This document shows positions 35,403-44,694 of a stretch of DNA of 64,000 nt, piece by piece. The position numbers were made by a program, and so were the translations under genes. The notes beneath the pieces are model-generated. The model had not been told where the DNA came from. It saw only the letters and a program-made list of their open reading frames with translations, and ran no database searches. Every line of letters starts with the position of its first letter. Within the stretch, counting starts at the first letter, position 1. Source of the DNA: Planobacterium oryzisoli (GTDB taxonomy: Bacteria > Bacteroidota > Bacteroidia > Flavobacteriales > Weeksellaceae); the NCBI RefSeq assembly GCF_015354315.1, contig NZ_JADKYY010000014.1, positions 1 through 64,000 of the forward strand, written 5' to 3'.

Positions 35403-35875
35403 TCGTCCTTCTTAGTTCCATAGAAATACAATGAATGCGAATCAATATTCACTCCGAAAGCGTTTTCGATGGCTTCCTTAATTCCTTGGATCCTTGGGTC
35501 GCAAAATTCAATTATTTCTTCTATCTCCTTATCTGAACCTTTCTTATAGATGACCAAATGATCATGCTGTTTGTCAAAGTACGATTTTTCATACGACGAG
35601 GAAGTAAGTGTTTTTTCGCCGAACTGATGTTTTCTAATTAGTCCTGCATCCAAAAATATTTCTATCGTATTGTATATGGTCGCTTTGGACACATGGTATT
35701 TTTTCTGCATCATTAAGAGGTACAGATCATCCACATTAAAGTGGTGCTCCATTCCGTAAATCTCTTCCAGAATTGTATAGCGTTCAGGTGTATTTCTAAA
35801 ACCCTTCTCCTGGAGGTATTGCCTTAGTACTTCTCTTATTACCTGATTATTGGATTGTCCCTGTTGGTTGTTCAT
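35399..35875 (-). CDS. Fur-family transcriptional regulator
   Basis: A 158-residue protein with the Fur winged helix (FRNTPERYTILEEIYG; HVSKATIYNTIEIFLDAGLI, about residues 64-83) and dimerisation domain with QHDHLVI. The C-x-x-C structural zinc site normally found after that His-Asp-His is missing: the segment reads YKKGSDKEIEE. It may sense iron or peroxide without structural zinc. Start at 35873-35875, because the codon before is TTG. First gene of a unit with the OstA-like gene. Confidence 0.88.
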   Translation of the reverse strand: MNNQQGQSNNQVIREVLRQYLQEKGFRNTPERYTILEEIYGMEHHFNVDDLYLLMMQKKYHVSKATIYNTIEIFLDAGLIRKHQFGEKTLTSSSYEKSYFDKQHDHLVIYKKGSDKEIEEIIEFCDPRIQGIKEAIENAFGVNIDSHSLYFYGTKKDE

Positions 35876-35949
35876 CAATTGATTTTAACTACAAATTTAT
35901 TAAATTTAATCGATAGTGACAGTTAGCCAAGAAGCGGACCAAATGCCAC

Positions 35950-37932
35950 TCAGGTTTTAATAAATGCAACTTGTTGTATCTTTTTTACAATTATTTCCTG
36001 ATCCAGCAAAGGTGCTGATTCAACAACAACATTATGAGGGGAAACACCCCAAGCTTTAAAGTCATCGCTACCGATATATTTTACGAAGTTATAGATATTA
36101 AGAGTTATCTTCTCCTTGACACTTAATAAGGTGTCATTAATGTATGTGTTATCAATAATAATATACATCAAATCAGGTGGAATGTTATGCATACGTAATG
36201 AAGGATGGGCACTCCGGGAGGGAATAACATCTTGCTGCATTAAGTCTTCTAGAACCTGGTCGAAATAATCATTAATTCTTCGGTCGATTTTAAAGCCAAG
36301 ATAAAAGTTGATTCTAAAAATGGTACCAGGAACAATTTCTTCCACACTGTAATTAAACGTATAGGGATCTTCCTGGTTTACAATGTTTAGAATAAAATAA
36401 TGATCCGCTCGTTTAGGCTGTTTTCGGATTATACTGTATATAATTTTGGCCTCCAATTCATCTTGTCTTTTAGCCCTGGAAAGAAATGCAAGATTAGTTG
36501 CATACTTGGGAATAGTTTCATCTAGCTTCATATCCTTTATCACCGGAGCATATTTATCCAATTTGACAAACTTGATGAATTTATTTTTGATAAGTCGGCC
36601 GTTATACCACGCATACATACAAATTCCTATAAAACCACCAAGTACAACTGTTAACCACCCTCCCTCGAAAAATTTAATAACATTGGCATAGAAAAAACCA
36701 AGTTCAATAGAGAGGTATACCAAAGCAAAACCGAGTACAAATATCCAGTGCACCCGCTTTCTTTGAAACCAAAATAAAAGCAACAAGGTGGTCATTAACA
36801 TGGTGATTGTAATTGTCAGCCCGTATGCAGCTTCCATCTTTCCTGATTCTTTAAAATAGAGCACCACCATAATACACATGATCAGTAGCGTCCAGTTGAT
36901 GCGAGGGATATACATCTGTCCCTTTACCCCTGACGGGTAATCAATCTTCTGATTGGGCCAGAAGTTAATGGACATCGCCTCAGAAAACATGGTAAAGGAA
37001 CCTGTAATTACTGCCTGACTGGCAATAATAGCTGCTAACGTTGCCAACAATACACCTGGAATAACTAGATAAGAGGGCATAATGCCAAAAAAGGGATTCA
37101 TACCAGAGCGTGCCAAATCTAAGTTATCCAAAAGCCAGGCGCCTTGTCCCAAATAATTCAGAATGAGCATAACTTTCACAAAAATCCAACTCACACGAAT
37201 GTTCTGCTTTCCGCAGTGTCCTAAGTCAGAATAAAGAGCTTCCGCACCAGTGGTACAAAGAAATACTGCCCCCATAATTATAAGAGCGGAGGGAGACTGT
37301 GTTATTAATTGATAGGCATAATAAGGATTAAAGGCCTTTAGAATTTCCAAATGAGAGGTTATATGTATAAGTCCAAATCCACCCAGGGCGACAAACCACA
37401 ACACCATAATAGGCCCAAAAAACTTACCAATAAAACTCGTTCCAAATTGCTGTACGACGAAAACTACAAGCAGGATAATGCAGGTAATTAAGACTACAGG
37501 TGTCTCCGGCTGGTAAATCTTAAGTCCTTCCACGGCCGACATCACCGTAAGTGAAGGTGTTATCACACTATCTGCCACCAAAGTAGCTGCACCGATTAAT
37601 GCTACAACATAAAGCCAAGGCTTTTTTAACTTCTTCACTAAGGAATACAATGCCAGTATACCACCTTCTCCTTTATTATCAGCGCGCAAAGCAATGAGTA
37701 CATATTTGACTGTAGTTTGTAATGTAAGAGTCCAGATGATGCAGGAAAGCGCACCTTCAATATATTCCTCTAAATGAAGCTGAGGTGTATCTTGGAATGC
37801 TCCCACAATAGCCTTCATCACGTAAAGTGGTGAGGTTCCAATGTCACCAAATACAATTCCCAGCGAGACAAGCACACCAACAAAAGAAAGTTTTTTTATA
37901 TCAAAGGAGTGCGCAGTTGAGTTACGTGGCAT
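35950..37932 (-). CDS. kup: Kup-family potassium uptake protein
   Basis: A 660-residue K+/H+ symporter: SLGIVFGDIGTSPLYVMKA, LRADNKGEGGILALYSLV, about twelve membrane segments in the first 430 residues, then a cytoplasmic C-terminal domain. Typical KUP/HAK/KT length. The ATG at 37930-37932 is used; the frame upstream begins with TTG inside the promoter element at 37948-37955. Confidence 0.95.
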   Translation of the reverse strand: MPRNSTAHSFDIKKLSFVGVLVSLGIVFGDIGTSPLYVMKAIVGAFQDTPQLHLEEYIEGALSCIIWTLTLQTTVKYVLIALRADNKGEGGILALYSLVKKLKKPWLYVVALIGAATLVADSVITPSLTVMSAVEGLKIYQPETPVVLITCIILLVVFVVQQFGTSFIGKFFGPIMVLWFVALGGFGLIHITSHLEILKAFNPYYAYQLITQSPSALIIMGAVFLCTTGAEALYSDLGHCGKQNIRVSWIFVKVMLILNYLGQGAWLLDNLDLARSGMNPFFGIMPSYLVIPGVLLATLAAIIASQAVITGSFTMFSEAMSINFWPNQKIDYPSGVKGQMYIPRINWTLLIMCIMVVLYFKESGKMEAAYGLTITITMLMTTLLLLFWFQRKRVHWIFVLGFALVYLSIELGFFYANVIKFFEGGWLTVVLGGFIGICMYAWYNGRLIKNKFIKFVKLDKYAPVIKDMKLDETIPKYATNLAFLSRAKRQDELEAKIIYSIIRKQPKRADHYFILNIVNQEDPYTFNYSVEEIVPGTIFRINFYLGFKIDRRINDYFDQVLEDLMQQDVIPSRSAHPSLRMHNIPPDLMYIIIDNTYINDTLLSVKEKITLNIYNFVKYIGSDDFKAWGVSPHNVVVESAPLLDQEIIVKKIQQVAFIKT

Positions 37933-37947
37933 GAATGAAAATTTCGG

Positions 37948-37955
37948 CAAAGTTA
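37948..37955 (-). promoter_or_regulatory. kup promoter -7 element (TAACTTTG)
   Basis: Perfect TAnnTTTG on the minus strand, 16 bases before the ATG at 37932. No TTG at the usual distance. It supports the shorter start for kup. Confidence 0.5.
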
Positions 37956-37993
37956 GTCCTTAGAACAGTGTACTATGAAACTATTTATAAATA

Positions 37994-38019
37994 AAAAAAC
38001 TCTCTTTCGAGAGTTTTTA
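37994..38019. terminator. Intrinsic terminator after pdhB
   Basis: AAAAAACTCTC and GAGAGTTTTT surround a TTTC loop (38005-38008); A-rich and T-rich arms make it work in both directions. It separates pdhB from kup, both on the minus strand. Confidence 0.8.
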
Positions 38020-38025
38020 TCTATA

Positions 38026-39009
38026 TTAAGCCTTAATATACATCGCTTTTTTAAGCTCTTCCTTAACTTTTTCAAGTTTAGGGAACCACTCTGAGAACAA
38101 TGCTGCCGAATAAGGAGCAGGGGCGTCAGGCGTAGTGATTCGCTTCACGGGAGCATCCAAATAATCAAAAGCTTTCTGTTGTACCATGTAGGTGATTTCA
38201 GAAGCTACAGAACCAAACGGCCACGCTTCCTCCAATACTACCAATCGATTGGTCTTTTTTACTGATCCTAAAACGGTTTCATAGTCTAAAGGCCGTACAG
38301 TTCTCAGATCTATAACTTCCACAGAAATACCTTCCTTCTCTAAATCTTCTGCTGCCTGCATAGCCAATTTCATAATCTTTCCGAAAGAAACTAATGTGAC
38401 ATCCGTTCCCTCCTTTTTTATATCTGCCTTGCCGATTGGGATGTAATACTCTTCGTCAGGAATTTCCATCTTATCACCATACATCTGCTCCGACTCCATA
38501 AAGATTACAGGATCATTGTCCTGTATAGCTGATTTTAAAAGTCCCTTAGCATCGTAAGGATTAGATGGAACCACTACTTTAAGACCAGGGCAGTTGGCAT
38601 ACCAACTTTCAAACGCCTGTGAGTGCGTAGCACCTAACTGACCCGCAGAGGCCGTTGGACCTCTAAATACTATTGGGCAATTCCATTGCCCTCCACTCAT
38701 TTGTCGGATTTTTGCAGCATTATTTATAATTTGGTCAATACCGACCAACGAAAAATTAAATGTCATGAACTCCACTATAGGGCGGTTTCCATTCATTGCC
38801 GCACCAACAGAAATACCCGTAAAACCAAGCTCAGCAATTGGAGTGTCAATAATTCTTTTTGGACCAAATTCAGTTAGCATCCCTTTGGAAGCTTTATATG
38901 CTCCATTGTACTCCGCAACTTCCTCACCCATAAGAAATATGGATTCGTCCTTACGCATTTCCTCGCTCATTGCCTGGGCAATTACTTCGCGAAAAGTATA
39001 TTCTGCCAT
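38026..39009 (-). CDS. pdhB: Pyruvate dehydrogenase E1 component, beta subunit
   Basis: A 327-residue transketolase-like protein that pairs with E1-alpha to decarboxylate pyruvate with thiamine diphosphate. Seen: FLMGEEVAEYNGAYKAS, DTPIAELGFTG, VPSNPYDAKGLL and IDLRTVRPLD. The alpha subunit and E2 are not adjacent, which is usual in flavobacteria, where pdhA and pdhC lie together elsewhere. Monocistronic, with a terminator behind it. Confidence 0.95.
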   Translation of the reverse strand: MAEYTFREVIAQAMSEEMRKDESIFLMGEEVAEYNGAYKASKGMLTEFGPKRIIDTPIAELGFTGISVGAAMNGNRPIVEFMTFNFSLVGIDQIINNAAKIRQMSGGQWNCPIVFRGPTASAGQLGATHSQAFESWYANCPGLKVVVPSNPYDAKGLLKSAIQDNDPVIFMESEQMYGDKMEIPDEEYYIPIGKADIKKEGTDVTLVSFGKIMKLAMQAAEDLEKEGISVEVIDLRTVRPLDYETVLGSVKKTNRLVVLEEAWPFGSVASEITYMVQQKAFDYLDAPVKRITTPDAPAPYSAALFSEWFPKLEKVKEELKKAMYIKA

Positions 39010-39112
39010 TTTAAAGTGTATTTTTTAGGTCTACAAATTTAAACAATATAATTGAAAACTTAATAGAGAAAGAATCTAAAGCCTCCTGGAAAATGATTCA
39101 TGTCATAAAAAA

Positions 39113-39132
39113 AATGCACCCTACGGTGCATT
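39113..39132 (-). terminator. Intrinsic terminator after the DUF2147 gene
   Basis: On the minus strand AATGCACC (39132-39125), loop GTAG, GGTGCATT (39120-39113), then about eight T. It ends the DUF2147 transcript. Confidence 0.8.
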
Positions 39133-39162
39133 CATTATTCAAAGTATAAATAAGAGAATCAT

Positions 39163-39582
39163 CTAGTTTACTTTATGCCAGGTCTGTGTACGACCAATAA
39201 GAGAAAAACCTACATAACCACGCACATTTAACTTATTTCCATCCCTTGTAATTGTACATTTATATGTTTTACCTGTTTTGGGATCGGTTATGGTTCCTCC
39301 TGTAAACTCATTTCCGGATTTCTTTAGTCCACGGATAATCTCTAAACCTATAAGCGGCTTATTTTTTCTATCGTCGGTACACTTCACACAGGTCTCGTTT
39401 TCTGGCTTTGCCATCAGCTGCGTAATCTTTCCATAATACTGCCCATTGGATTTCTTGAACACTTCCACAATGGATTTGGCCTGGCCCGTCTCATCGTCTA
39501 TTGTTTTCCATTTGCCTTCAATTTGTGCAAAAGATAAACTTGAAATTAACAGTGCCGCAAAGGCAAATAGCATTTTTTTCAT
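39163..39582 (-). CDS. DUF2147 exported protein
   Basis: A 139-residue protein with a signal peptide (FAFAALLISSLSFAQ) and the DUF2147 pattern: GKWKTIDDETGQAKSIVEV, NGQYYGKI, GLEIIRGLK, GGTITDPKTGKTYKC and VRGYVGFSLIGRTQTW. Two Cys (CVKC) could bind metal or form a disulfide. The family is widespread in Gram-negatives with unknown function, predicted to be a beta-barrel-like periplasmic protein. Confidence 0.9.
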   Translation of the reverse strand: MKKMLFAFAALLISSLSFAQIEGKWKTIDDETGQAKSIVEVFKKSNGQYYGKITQLMAKPENETCVKCTDDRKNKPLIGLEIIRGLKKSGNEFTGGTITDPKTGKTYKCTITRDGNKLNVRGYVGFSLIGRTQTWHKVN

Positions 39583-39722
39583 ACAATTTTATTTCTAATA
39601 TTAATTAATCTATACTTTGGATAAAAGTAAATAAAAAATGTTAAACGCCAAATGTTTAATTATCCATTCCATATCAATTTCAGTACTTTACTCCAGTACT
39701 AGCTATTAAACAGTTTTGAACA

Positions 39723-41339
39723 TTATAAAATCTCAACAATTATCATTTTGGAAAGCTGCTCCGCTCTTCTCTGGGGATTTATAAACTTAGCACTCAATCT
39801 GGTAATTCTAAAGTCATTTTCAGCTCTTATTATTTTGTAAGAACGCTTCAAATTAAGCAGTGAAGATTCATGCAACACTACCCACTGCCCCGCCTCGAGG
39901 GATTCGGGAGAAATTCTAGGAGTATTTCTAGAAGTATAAAAATCAAATGCCCACGACTCACTTCCCTCTAACATTACAATATTGTCTTTTGACATTTCTT
40001 TTCTATTTACCCACTGAGCTAGAGTATAGCTTCCTTGATACTGAGTAAGTATAGGATAAAAATGACTATTTAGAAACATGTTCAAAGAAACCGAGCCGAT
40101 TAACGCTATCCATAGAATCTTTCCTGCTTCGCCCTTTGAATCCCTAAGACCAATAGCCACAAGGAGAAAACTAAGTGCCACAAGAATTAGTAAAAACCAA
40201 CTTACCACACCCGTAAACGCAAGCAGTAGAACTAGTACAAGTAGTAGAGCGATTATCACAACGAATATTTGTATACCCTTTAAAAACTTTAGAATACCCT
40301 TTGTCTTTTCTTCTGATAAATAAGCGACAACTAGAATGGATAATAGTGGTAAAAGACCGTTTAAATAATGAGGCAATTTGAAGGAAGAAAGGCTAAACAA
40401 AAGCATAACCCCCCAGAAAGAACCTATCGTTAATACTTCACGCGAATTAATCATGCTAAATCTACTGCGAACCAACTCTGCAGTTCTGAAATACACCGCG
40501 AAGTACAAGGGAACAGAGAGCGGAAGAAACACCCATAATAAAGCATGAAAGAAAAAGAATGGATCCGAATGCGTGGATCCAAAATCACTTCCATCCAACC
40601 TACCCAGGCTTTGTCCTATCAATATAAATTCTATTCCCTTTGCGCCAAACTGAGAGTAGTAGGCATAGAGGACCGGTGCAATGCCCAAAGCGAATCCAGA
40701 TACAATATAAATCATCCTTTTAGAAAAGAAAATGCTCCACTTTCGACTATAGGTGAGGTATGATAAAACTGCTATACCTATAATCACCACCGGCATCAAT
40801 CCCTTTGCATCAAAAGAGATGGCTGCACTCAGACCTGCCACAAACCCATAGTACCATTTTCCCCGCTGTAAAAATTGAACAAAGAGATAGACAGACAATA
40901 TAACAAACCCCGTCAATACCGCGTCCGTTCTAACATCGTGACCTGACAGAATTATAGATTGAGAGCAAAGAAACACTAGACTAGCCACTTGCCCTATATG
41001 GCGCTGCGGATAAAGGACATCAAATAATTTCTTGGTTGCGACTGCTCCTATTGCCAAAGATATAATTGCGGGTAGGCGATAGGCTATGTGGTTTACGCCA
41101 AACACTTCCATAGCTAATGCGGATAGCCAAAAATGCATATGGGGCTTATCCAAATAAGCGTTCTCCCCCTTGAATAGATTAAGATAATCTCCGGTAAGTG
41201 TCATTCGCATAGCCATTGATGCATGTTGAGCCGAATCGTTTTGCATCAAGGGCACCATCGTTCCTAGTATGTAAATAAGTCCGATTCCGATGTAGAGGGT
41301 CCAAAGTTGACGTGAGCTGAGAAATGGGTTGTTGCGCAT
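39723..41339 (-). CDS. GT39-family (ArnT-like) glycosyltransferase, integral membrane
   Basis: A 538-residue protein with about twelve membrane segments and the PMT_2/GT39 pattern: MVPLMQNDSAQHASMAMRMTLTG with the catalytic Asp in the first periplasmic loop, KPHMHFWLSALAMEVFG, and FSLSSFKLPHYLNGLLPLL. Such enzymes move a sugar from a polyprenyl phosphate to lipid A or protein on the periplasmic side. The start at 41337-41339 is preferred, with the promoter element about 40 bases upstream; the next ATG upstream is at 41369. Divergent from the GT2 gene, which probably makes its donor. Confidence 0.85.
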   Translation of the reverse strand: MRNNPFLSSRQLWTLYIGIGLIYILGTMVPLMQNDSAQHASMAMRMTLTGDYLNLFKGENAYLDKPHMHFWLSALAMEVFGVNHIAYRLPAIISLAIGAVATKKLFDVLYPQRHIGQVASLVFLCSQSIILSGHDVRTDAVLTGFVILSVYLFVQFLQRGKWYYGFVAGLSAAISFDAKGLMPVVIIGIAVLSYLTYSRKWSIFFSKRMIYIVSGFALGIAPVLYAYYSQFGAKGIEFILIGQSLGRLDGSDFGSTHSDPFFFFHALLWVFLPLSVPLYFAVYFRTAELVRSRFSMINSREVLTIGSFWGVMLLFSLSSFKLPHYLNGLLPLLSILVVAYLSEEKTKGILKFLKGIQIFVVIIALLLVLVLLLAFTGVVSWFLLILVALSFLLVAIGLRDSKGEAGKILWIALIGSVSLNMFLNSHFYPILTQYQGSYTLAQWVNRKEMSKDNIVMLEGSESWAFDFYTSRNTPRISPESLEAGQWVVLHESSLLNLKRSYKIIRAENDFRITRLSAKFINPQRRAEQLSKMIIVEIL

Positions 41340-41380
41340 CAAGGTGGTTGTTTTTTCGTATTTTTGCATGACAATCTTTG

Positions 41381-41388
41381 CAAAAATA
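41381..41388 (-). promoter_or_regulatory. Probable -7 element of the GT39 gene (TATTTTTG)
   Basis: Perfect TAnnTTTG on the minus strand. It would start RNA close to 41374, leaving almost no leader for the ATG at 41369 but about 35 bases for the ATG at 41339. Confidence 0.45.
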
Positions 41389-41406
41389 ACAATATAAAGG
41401 CATTTT

Positions 41407-42360
41407 ATGAATTCCGATAAATTCTATTCACTGATTATCCCGATGTATAACGAACAGGGCAATGCTTCGTTACTAATAGATAGGATTAATGAGGTACTTC
41501 ATAACTACCCTTACGAACTTATTTTGATTGATGATTTTTCAACCGATGGCACCGTAAAAGAAATAAAATCCAAGAATGACCCCCATGTTATTCTTGTGGA
41601 ATTGAAGAAAAACTATGGGCAGAGCAGTGCTATGATGGCTGGCATTGATATAGCGAAAGGAGATTATATTATAACCCTTGATGGTGATTTGCAGAATGAT
41701 CCATCTGACATTCCTGCAATGGTAAATCTTTTGGAGCAGGGAGATTACGACCTGGTTGTTGGAAAACGTGCAAAAAGAAAAGATTCTTCATTACGCACTG
41801 TGCCCTCAAGGATAGCCAATTTCATAATTAAACACAGCACCAAGCTCCAGATTTCGGACCAGGGATGTGCTCTAAAAGTATTCACCCGTGATACGGCAAA
41901 AGAACTAAATCTTTATGGAGAAAATCACAGGTTTATAAGTTTATTAGCGCATCTAAACGGTGCACGAATTACTGAAATGCCTGTAAAGCACCATGCACGT
42001 CAGTTTGGGGAGTCCAAATACGGAATGAACCGGACGTTCAAAGTAATTAATGACTTACTGCTAGTTCTCTTCAATCAGCGTTATTTATCCAAGCCCATAT
42101 ATTTGTTTGGAAACATTGGAATGGCGGCATTTACTTTAGGGATGTTTATTAATGCCTATTTATTTATTCTTAAGATAATGGGTAATGAAATCGGAACGCG
42201 CCCCCTTCTTATACTAGGAGTCCTTCTCGTATTTATGGGAATTCAATTCTTTACCACAGGAATCATAGTTGATATGTTGATGAAGACCTATTATGAATCT
42301 CAAAGTAAAAGACCGTTTAATATCCGTAAAATCAGTCGCTTTGGAGAGCAAGCCGTTTAA
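41407..42360 (+). CDS. GT2 polyprenyl-phosphate glycosyltransferase
   Basis: A 317-residue family 2 glycosyltransferase: LIIPMYNEQGNASLLIDRI, IDDFSTDGT, LDGDLQNDP (metal-binding DxD-type motif), ADQ-like SDQGCALKVF, and a C-terminal pair of membrane segments. It is of the DPM1/ArnC/GtrB type, which loads a sugar on undecaprenyl phosphate at the cytoplasmic face. Its end overlaps the next gene by 68 bases. Confidence 0.9.
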   Translation: MNSDKFYSLIIPMYNEQGNASLLIDRINEVLHNYPYELILIDDFSTDGTVKEIKSKNDPHVILVELKKNYGQSSAMMAGIDIAKGDYIITLDGDLQNDPSDIPAMVNLLEQGDYDLVVGKRAKRKDSSLRTVPSRIANFIIKHSTKLQISDQGCALKVFTRDTAKELNLYGENHRFISLLAHLNGARITEMPVKHHARQFGESKYGMNRTFKVINDLLLVLFNQRYLSKPIYLFGNIGMAAFTLGMFINAYLFILKIMGNEIGTRPLLILGVLLVFMGIQFFTTGIIVDMLMKTYYESQSKRPFNIRKISRFGEQAV

Positions 42361-43204
42361 AAAGAAGTTAATTGGATTCGCTAAGATCGTAGTTAGTGTG
42401 GTACTACTCTACTATGCAATATCCAATATTTCTACAGAGCAGCTATTATCTTTATGGTCAGAAATTTCGTTATTCTATTTGATTCTTAGTACATTTCTTT
42501 TTCTTTTATCACAGTTACTTTCCACTGCTAGATTAAACATTTACTTTGAAAGCAACGGAATTAGACTTGATTATTGGACCAATGCAAAGTTGTATTTGGT
42601 TGGTATGTTCTATAACTTTTTTATTCCCGGAGGAATTGGTGGCGATGCGTACAAAGTATATTCACTGAAACAACATCTTGGCTACGGAATAAAAAAGTCA
42701 GGTTTTGCATTACTAATGGACCGTTTCAACGGCTTTACAGCAATTTTGGTATTGATTGGTGTGGGTGTAGCATTTATAGTGCCTACTCTAAGATCGTATC
42801 TGATTGTTTTCGGTCTCGTGCTCTTTTTTTTAGCTTATTTATTAAAATACTTCAACAGATTTTCTACAACCCAAACATTACTCCATGTTAAAGCGTTCGT
42901 GCTTTCGATTTGTATCCAGGTGCTTCAGGCGGGAAGTTTTATTGTTCTAGCGAAAGGTTTGGGTATCGATGATAAGTACGTTGAGTACTGTGTGCTGTTT
43001 CTCTCAAGTTCTATATTAAGTCTAATATCGTTCGCAGGAATTGGTGCAAGGGAAGTGCTTTTTCTTGAAACCAGCCAGTATTTCCAAATTGATCCTCAAG
43101 CTAGCATAGCAGCTTCCTTGCTTTTTACATTTATTACTGCGTCCGTCAGCATTTTTGGATTATATTACCATTTCAAATCTCCTCTAAAACAAAAGCTAAA
43201 ATGA
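42293..43204 (+). CDS. LPG synthase-TM/flippase-like membrane protein
   Basis: A 303-residue protein with about seven membrane segments (IVVSVVLLYYAISNI, FYLILSTFLFLLSQLLSTARL, LIVFGLVLFFLAYLL and others) and the family motif FFIPGGIGGDAYKVY with LMDRFNGF. It belongs to the same family as the protein at 27726-28775. Between a sugar-lipid synthase and pssA, a role as flippase for the GT2 product is plausible. It starts inside the GT2 gene in another frame; no later Met precedes the first conserved region. Its stop overlaps pssA (ATGA). Confidence 0.82.
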   Translation: MNLKVKDRLISVKSVALESKPFKKKLIGFAKIVVSVVLLYYAISNISTEQLLSLWSEISLFYLILSTFLFLLSQLLSTARLNIYFESNGIRLDYWTNAKLYLVGMFYNFFIPGGIGGDAYKVYSLKQHLGYGIKKSGFALLMDRFNGFTAILVLIGVGVAFIVPTLRSYLIVFGLVLFFLAYLLKYFNRFSTTQTLLHVKAFVLSICIQVLQAGSFIVLAKGLGIDDKYVEYCVLFLSSSILSLISFAGIGAREVLFLETSQYFQIDPQASIAASLLFTFITASVSIFGLYYHFKSPLKQKLK

Positions 43205-43914
43205 TGTTATTTATCAAGAATAATTTAGCCAACCTTTTAACACTACTAAATCTTGGTGCCGGAACGGTTTGTGTGATAGCCCTCTTAGACGGAAATTACA
43301 CACTTGCAGCCATCTGCCTGATAGTTTCATTGGTAATGGACTTTTTCGATGGTTTTGTAGCACGGCTTCTAAAGGCTGACTCTGCCCTTGGTATACAGTT
43401 GGACTCTTTAGCCGATATGGTAAGTTTCGGCGTGGTGCCTGGCATTGCTATGTACTTAATGTTAAGTCCATTCCAACACCAATTCTTAAACGTCGAACTA
43501 CCTTTTGAAGTAAAATATATTGGACTTTTGATCACGCTATTCTCATGCCTTAGGTTAGCTATTTTTAATATCGACACGGAACAGGCTTATTATTTCAAGG
43601 GCTTAAATACACCTACAAATACACTATTGATCTTTTCACTTGCACATCTTGCATACCAAGACGATGCAATGGTTATAACAGATAATGCTGCATACTTAGT
43701 ATTTATAACACTATTAAGTTCCTATCTGCTGGTAAGCCCTATAAAAATGATTGCCTTAAAATTTAAGAGTCTACGAATAAAGGACAATATCCCCAAATTA
43801 GTTTTGCTCGCTGGGTGTGTGTTATTAATCTTTATGTTTGGATTAGCAGGGATACCCTTAAGTGTGGTCTATTACGTATTGGTATCCCTTGTTTTCCAAC
43901 GTCAATTCAACTAA
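43201..43914 (+). CDS. pssA: CDP-diacylglycerol--serine O-phosphatidyltransferase
   Basis: A 237-residue membrane enzyme that makes phosphatidylserine, precursor of phosphatidylethanolamine. The CDP-alcohol phosphatidyltransferase motif D-x2-D-G-x2-A-R-x8-G-x3-D-x3-D is visible as DFFDGFVARLLKADSALG followed by IQLDSLAD. About eight membrane segments. Translationally coupled to the flippase-like gene. Confidence 0.94.
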   Translation: MMLFIKNNLANLLTLLNLGAGTVCVIALLDGNYTLAAICLIVSLVMDFFDGFVARLLKADSALGIQLDSLADMVSFGVVPGIAMYLMLSPFQHQFLNVELPFEVKYIGLLITLFSCLRLAIFNIDTEQAYYFKGLNTPTNTLLIFSLAHLAYQDDAMVITDNAAYLVFITLLSSYLLVSPIKMIALKFKSLRIKDNIPKLVLLAGCVLLIFMFGLAGIPLSVVYYVLVSLVFQRQFN

Positions 43915-43921
43915 TATTTAA

Positions 43922-44689
43922 ATGATGAATTTAAAACTTCATAAACCTCTTTGTGTATTTGATCTGGAAACTACGGGAATAAATGTAGCGAAAGACAGAA
44001 TAGTGCAAATATGCGTCATGAAAGTAAATCCAGACGCTTCGCGGGAAACCCGCACCTGGCTTGTGAATCCCCAAATACCCATTCCGTCGGCAGCAACGGC
44101 GGTGCATGGAATTAACGATGAACAGGTAAAAGATTGTCCTACTTTTGGTGAAATCGCGGGAAAAATAATGGAGATGATCGCCGGATGTGACCTTGCAGGT
44201 TTTAATTCTAATAAATTTGATGTTCCTCTGCTTGCAGAAGAACTTTTGCGGACTGGGATTGATTTTGACCTTTCCAAGTTTCGTTTGGTAGACGCCCAGG
44301 TTATTTACCATAAGATGGAGCCGAGAACTCTGGGCGCAGCATACGAATTTTATTGTGGAAAAAAAATGGAAAATGCGCATGATGCTGAATATGATGTACT
44401 TGCAACATTTGAGGTCTTAGATGCTCAGGTAGCTCATTATCAGGATTTGCCAAATGAAATTGGACATTTGAGCGAATTCTCATACCACCAAAAGAGCGCT
44501 GATTTAGCCGGAATGGTATCTTTCAATGAACAAGGTGAGGAGATCTTCTCTTTCGGAAAATATAAGAATCAAGCAGTCCGGGATGTATTCAAAAAAGATC
44601 CTGGGTATTATGGATGGATACAAAATGCGGATTTCCCCTTATATACTAAAAAAGTACTAACAGGAATCTACTTAAAATCTAAATTTTAA
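43922..44689 (+). CDS. DEDDh 3'-5' exonuclease with ExoX-like C-terminal domain
   Basis: A 255-residue protein: Exo I motif VFDLETTGI (about 12-20), Exo II GFNSNKFDVPLLAEEL, Exo III HDAEYDVLATFEV with the catalytic His-Asp. After it, residues about 205-250 (EIFSFGKYKNQAVRDVF, DPGYYGWIQNADFP) form the small domain seen at the end of exodeoxyribonuclease X-like proteins. It probably trims DNA 3' ends in repair. It is followed 5 bases later by the FAH-family gene. Confidence 0.9.
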   Translation: MMNLKLHKPLCVFDLETTGINVAKDRIVQICVMKVNPDASRETRTWLVNPQIPIPSAATAVHGINDEQVKDCPTFGEIAGKIMEMIAGCDLAGFNSNKFDVPLLAEELLRTGIDFDLSKFRLVDAQVIYHKMEPRTLGAAYEFYCGKKMENAHDAEYDVLATFEVLDAQVAHYQDLPNEIGHLSEFSYHQKSADLAGMVSFNEQGEEIFSFGKYKNQAVRDVFKKDPGYYGWIQNADFPLYTKKVLTGIYLKSKF

Positions 44690-44694
44690 TTAAT

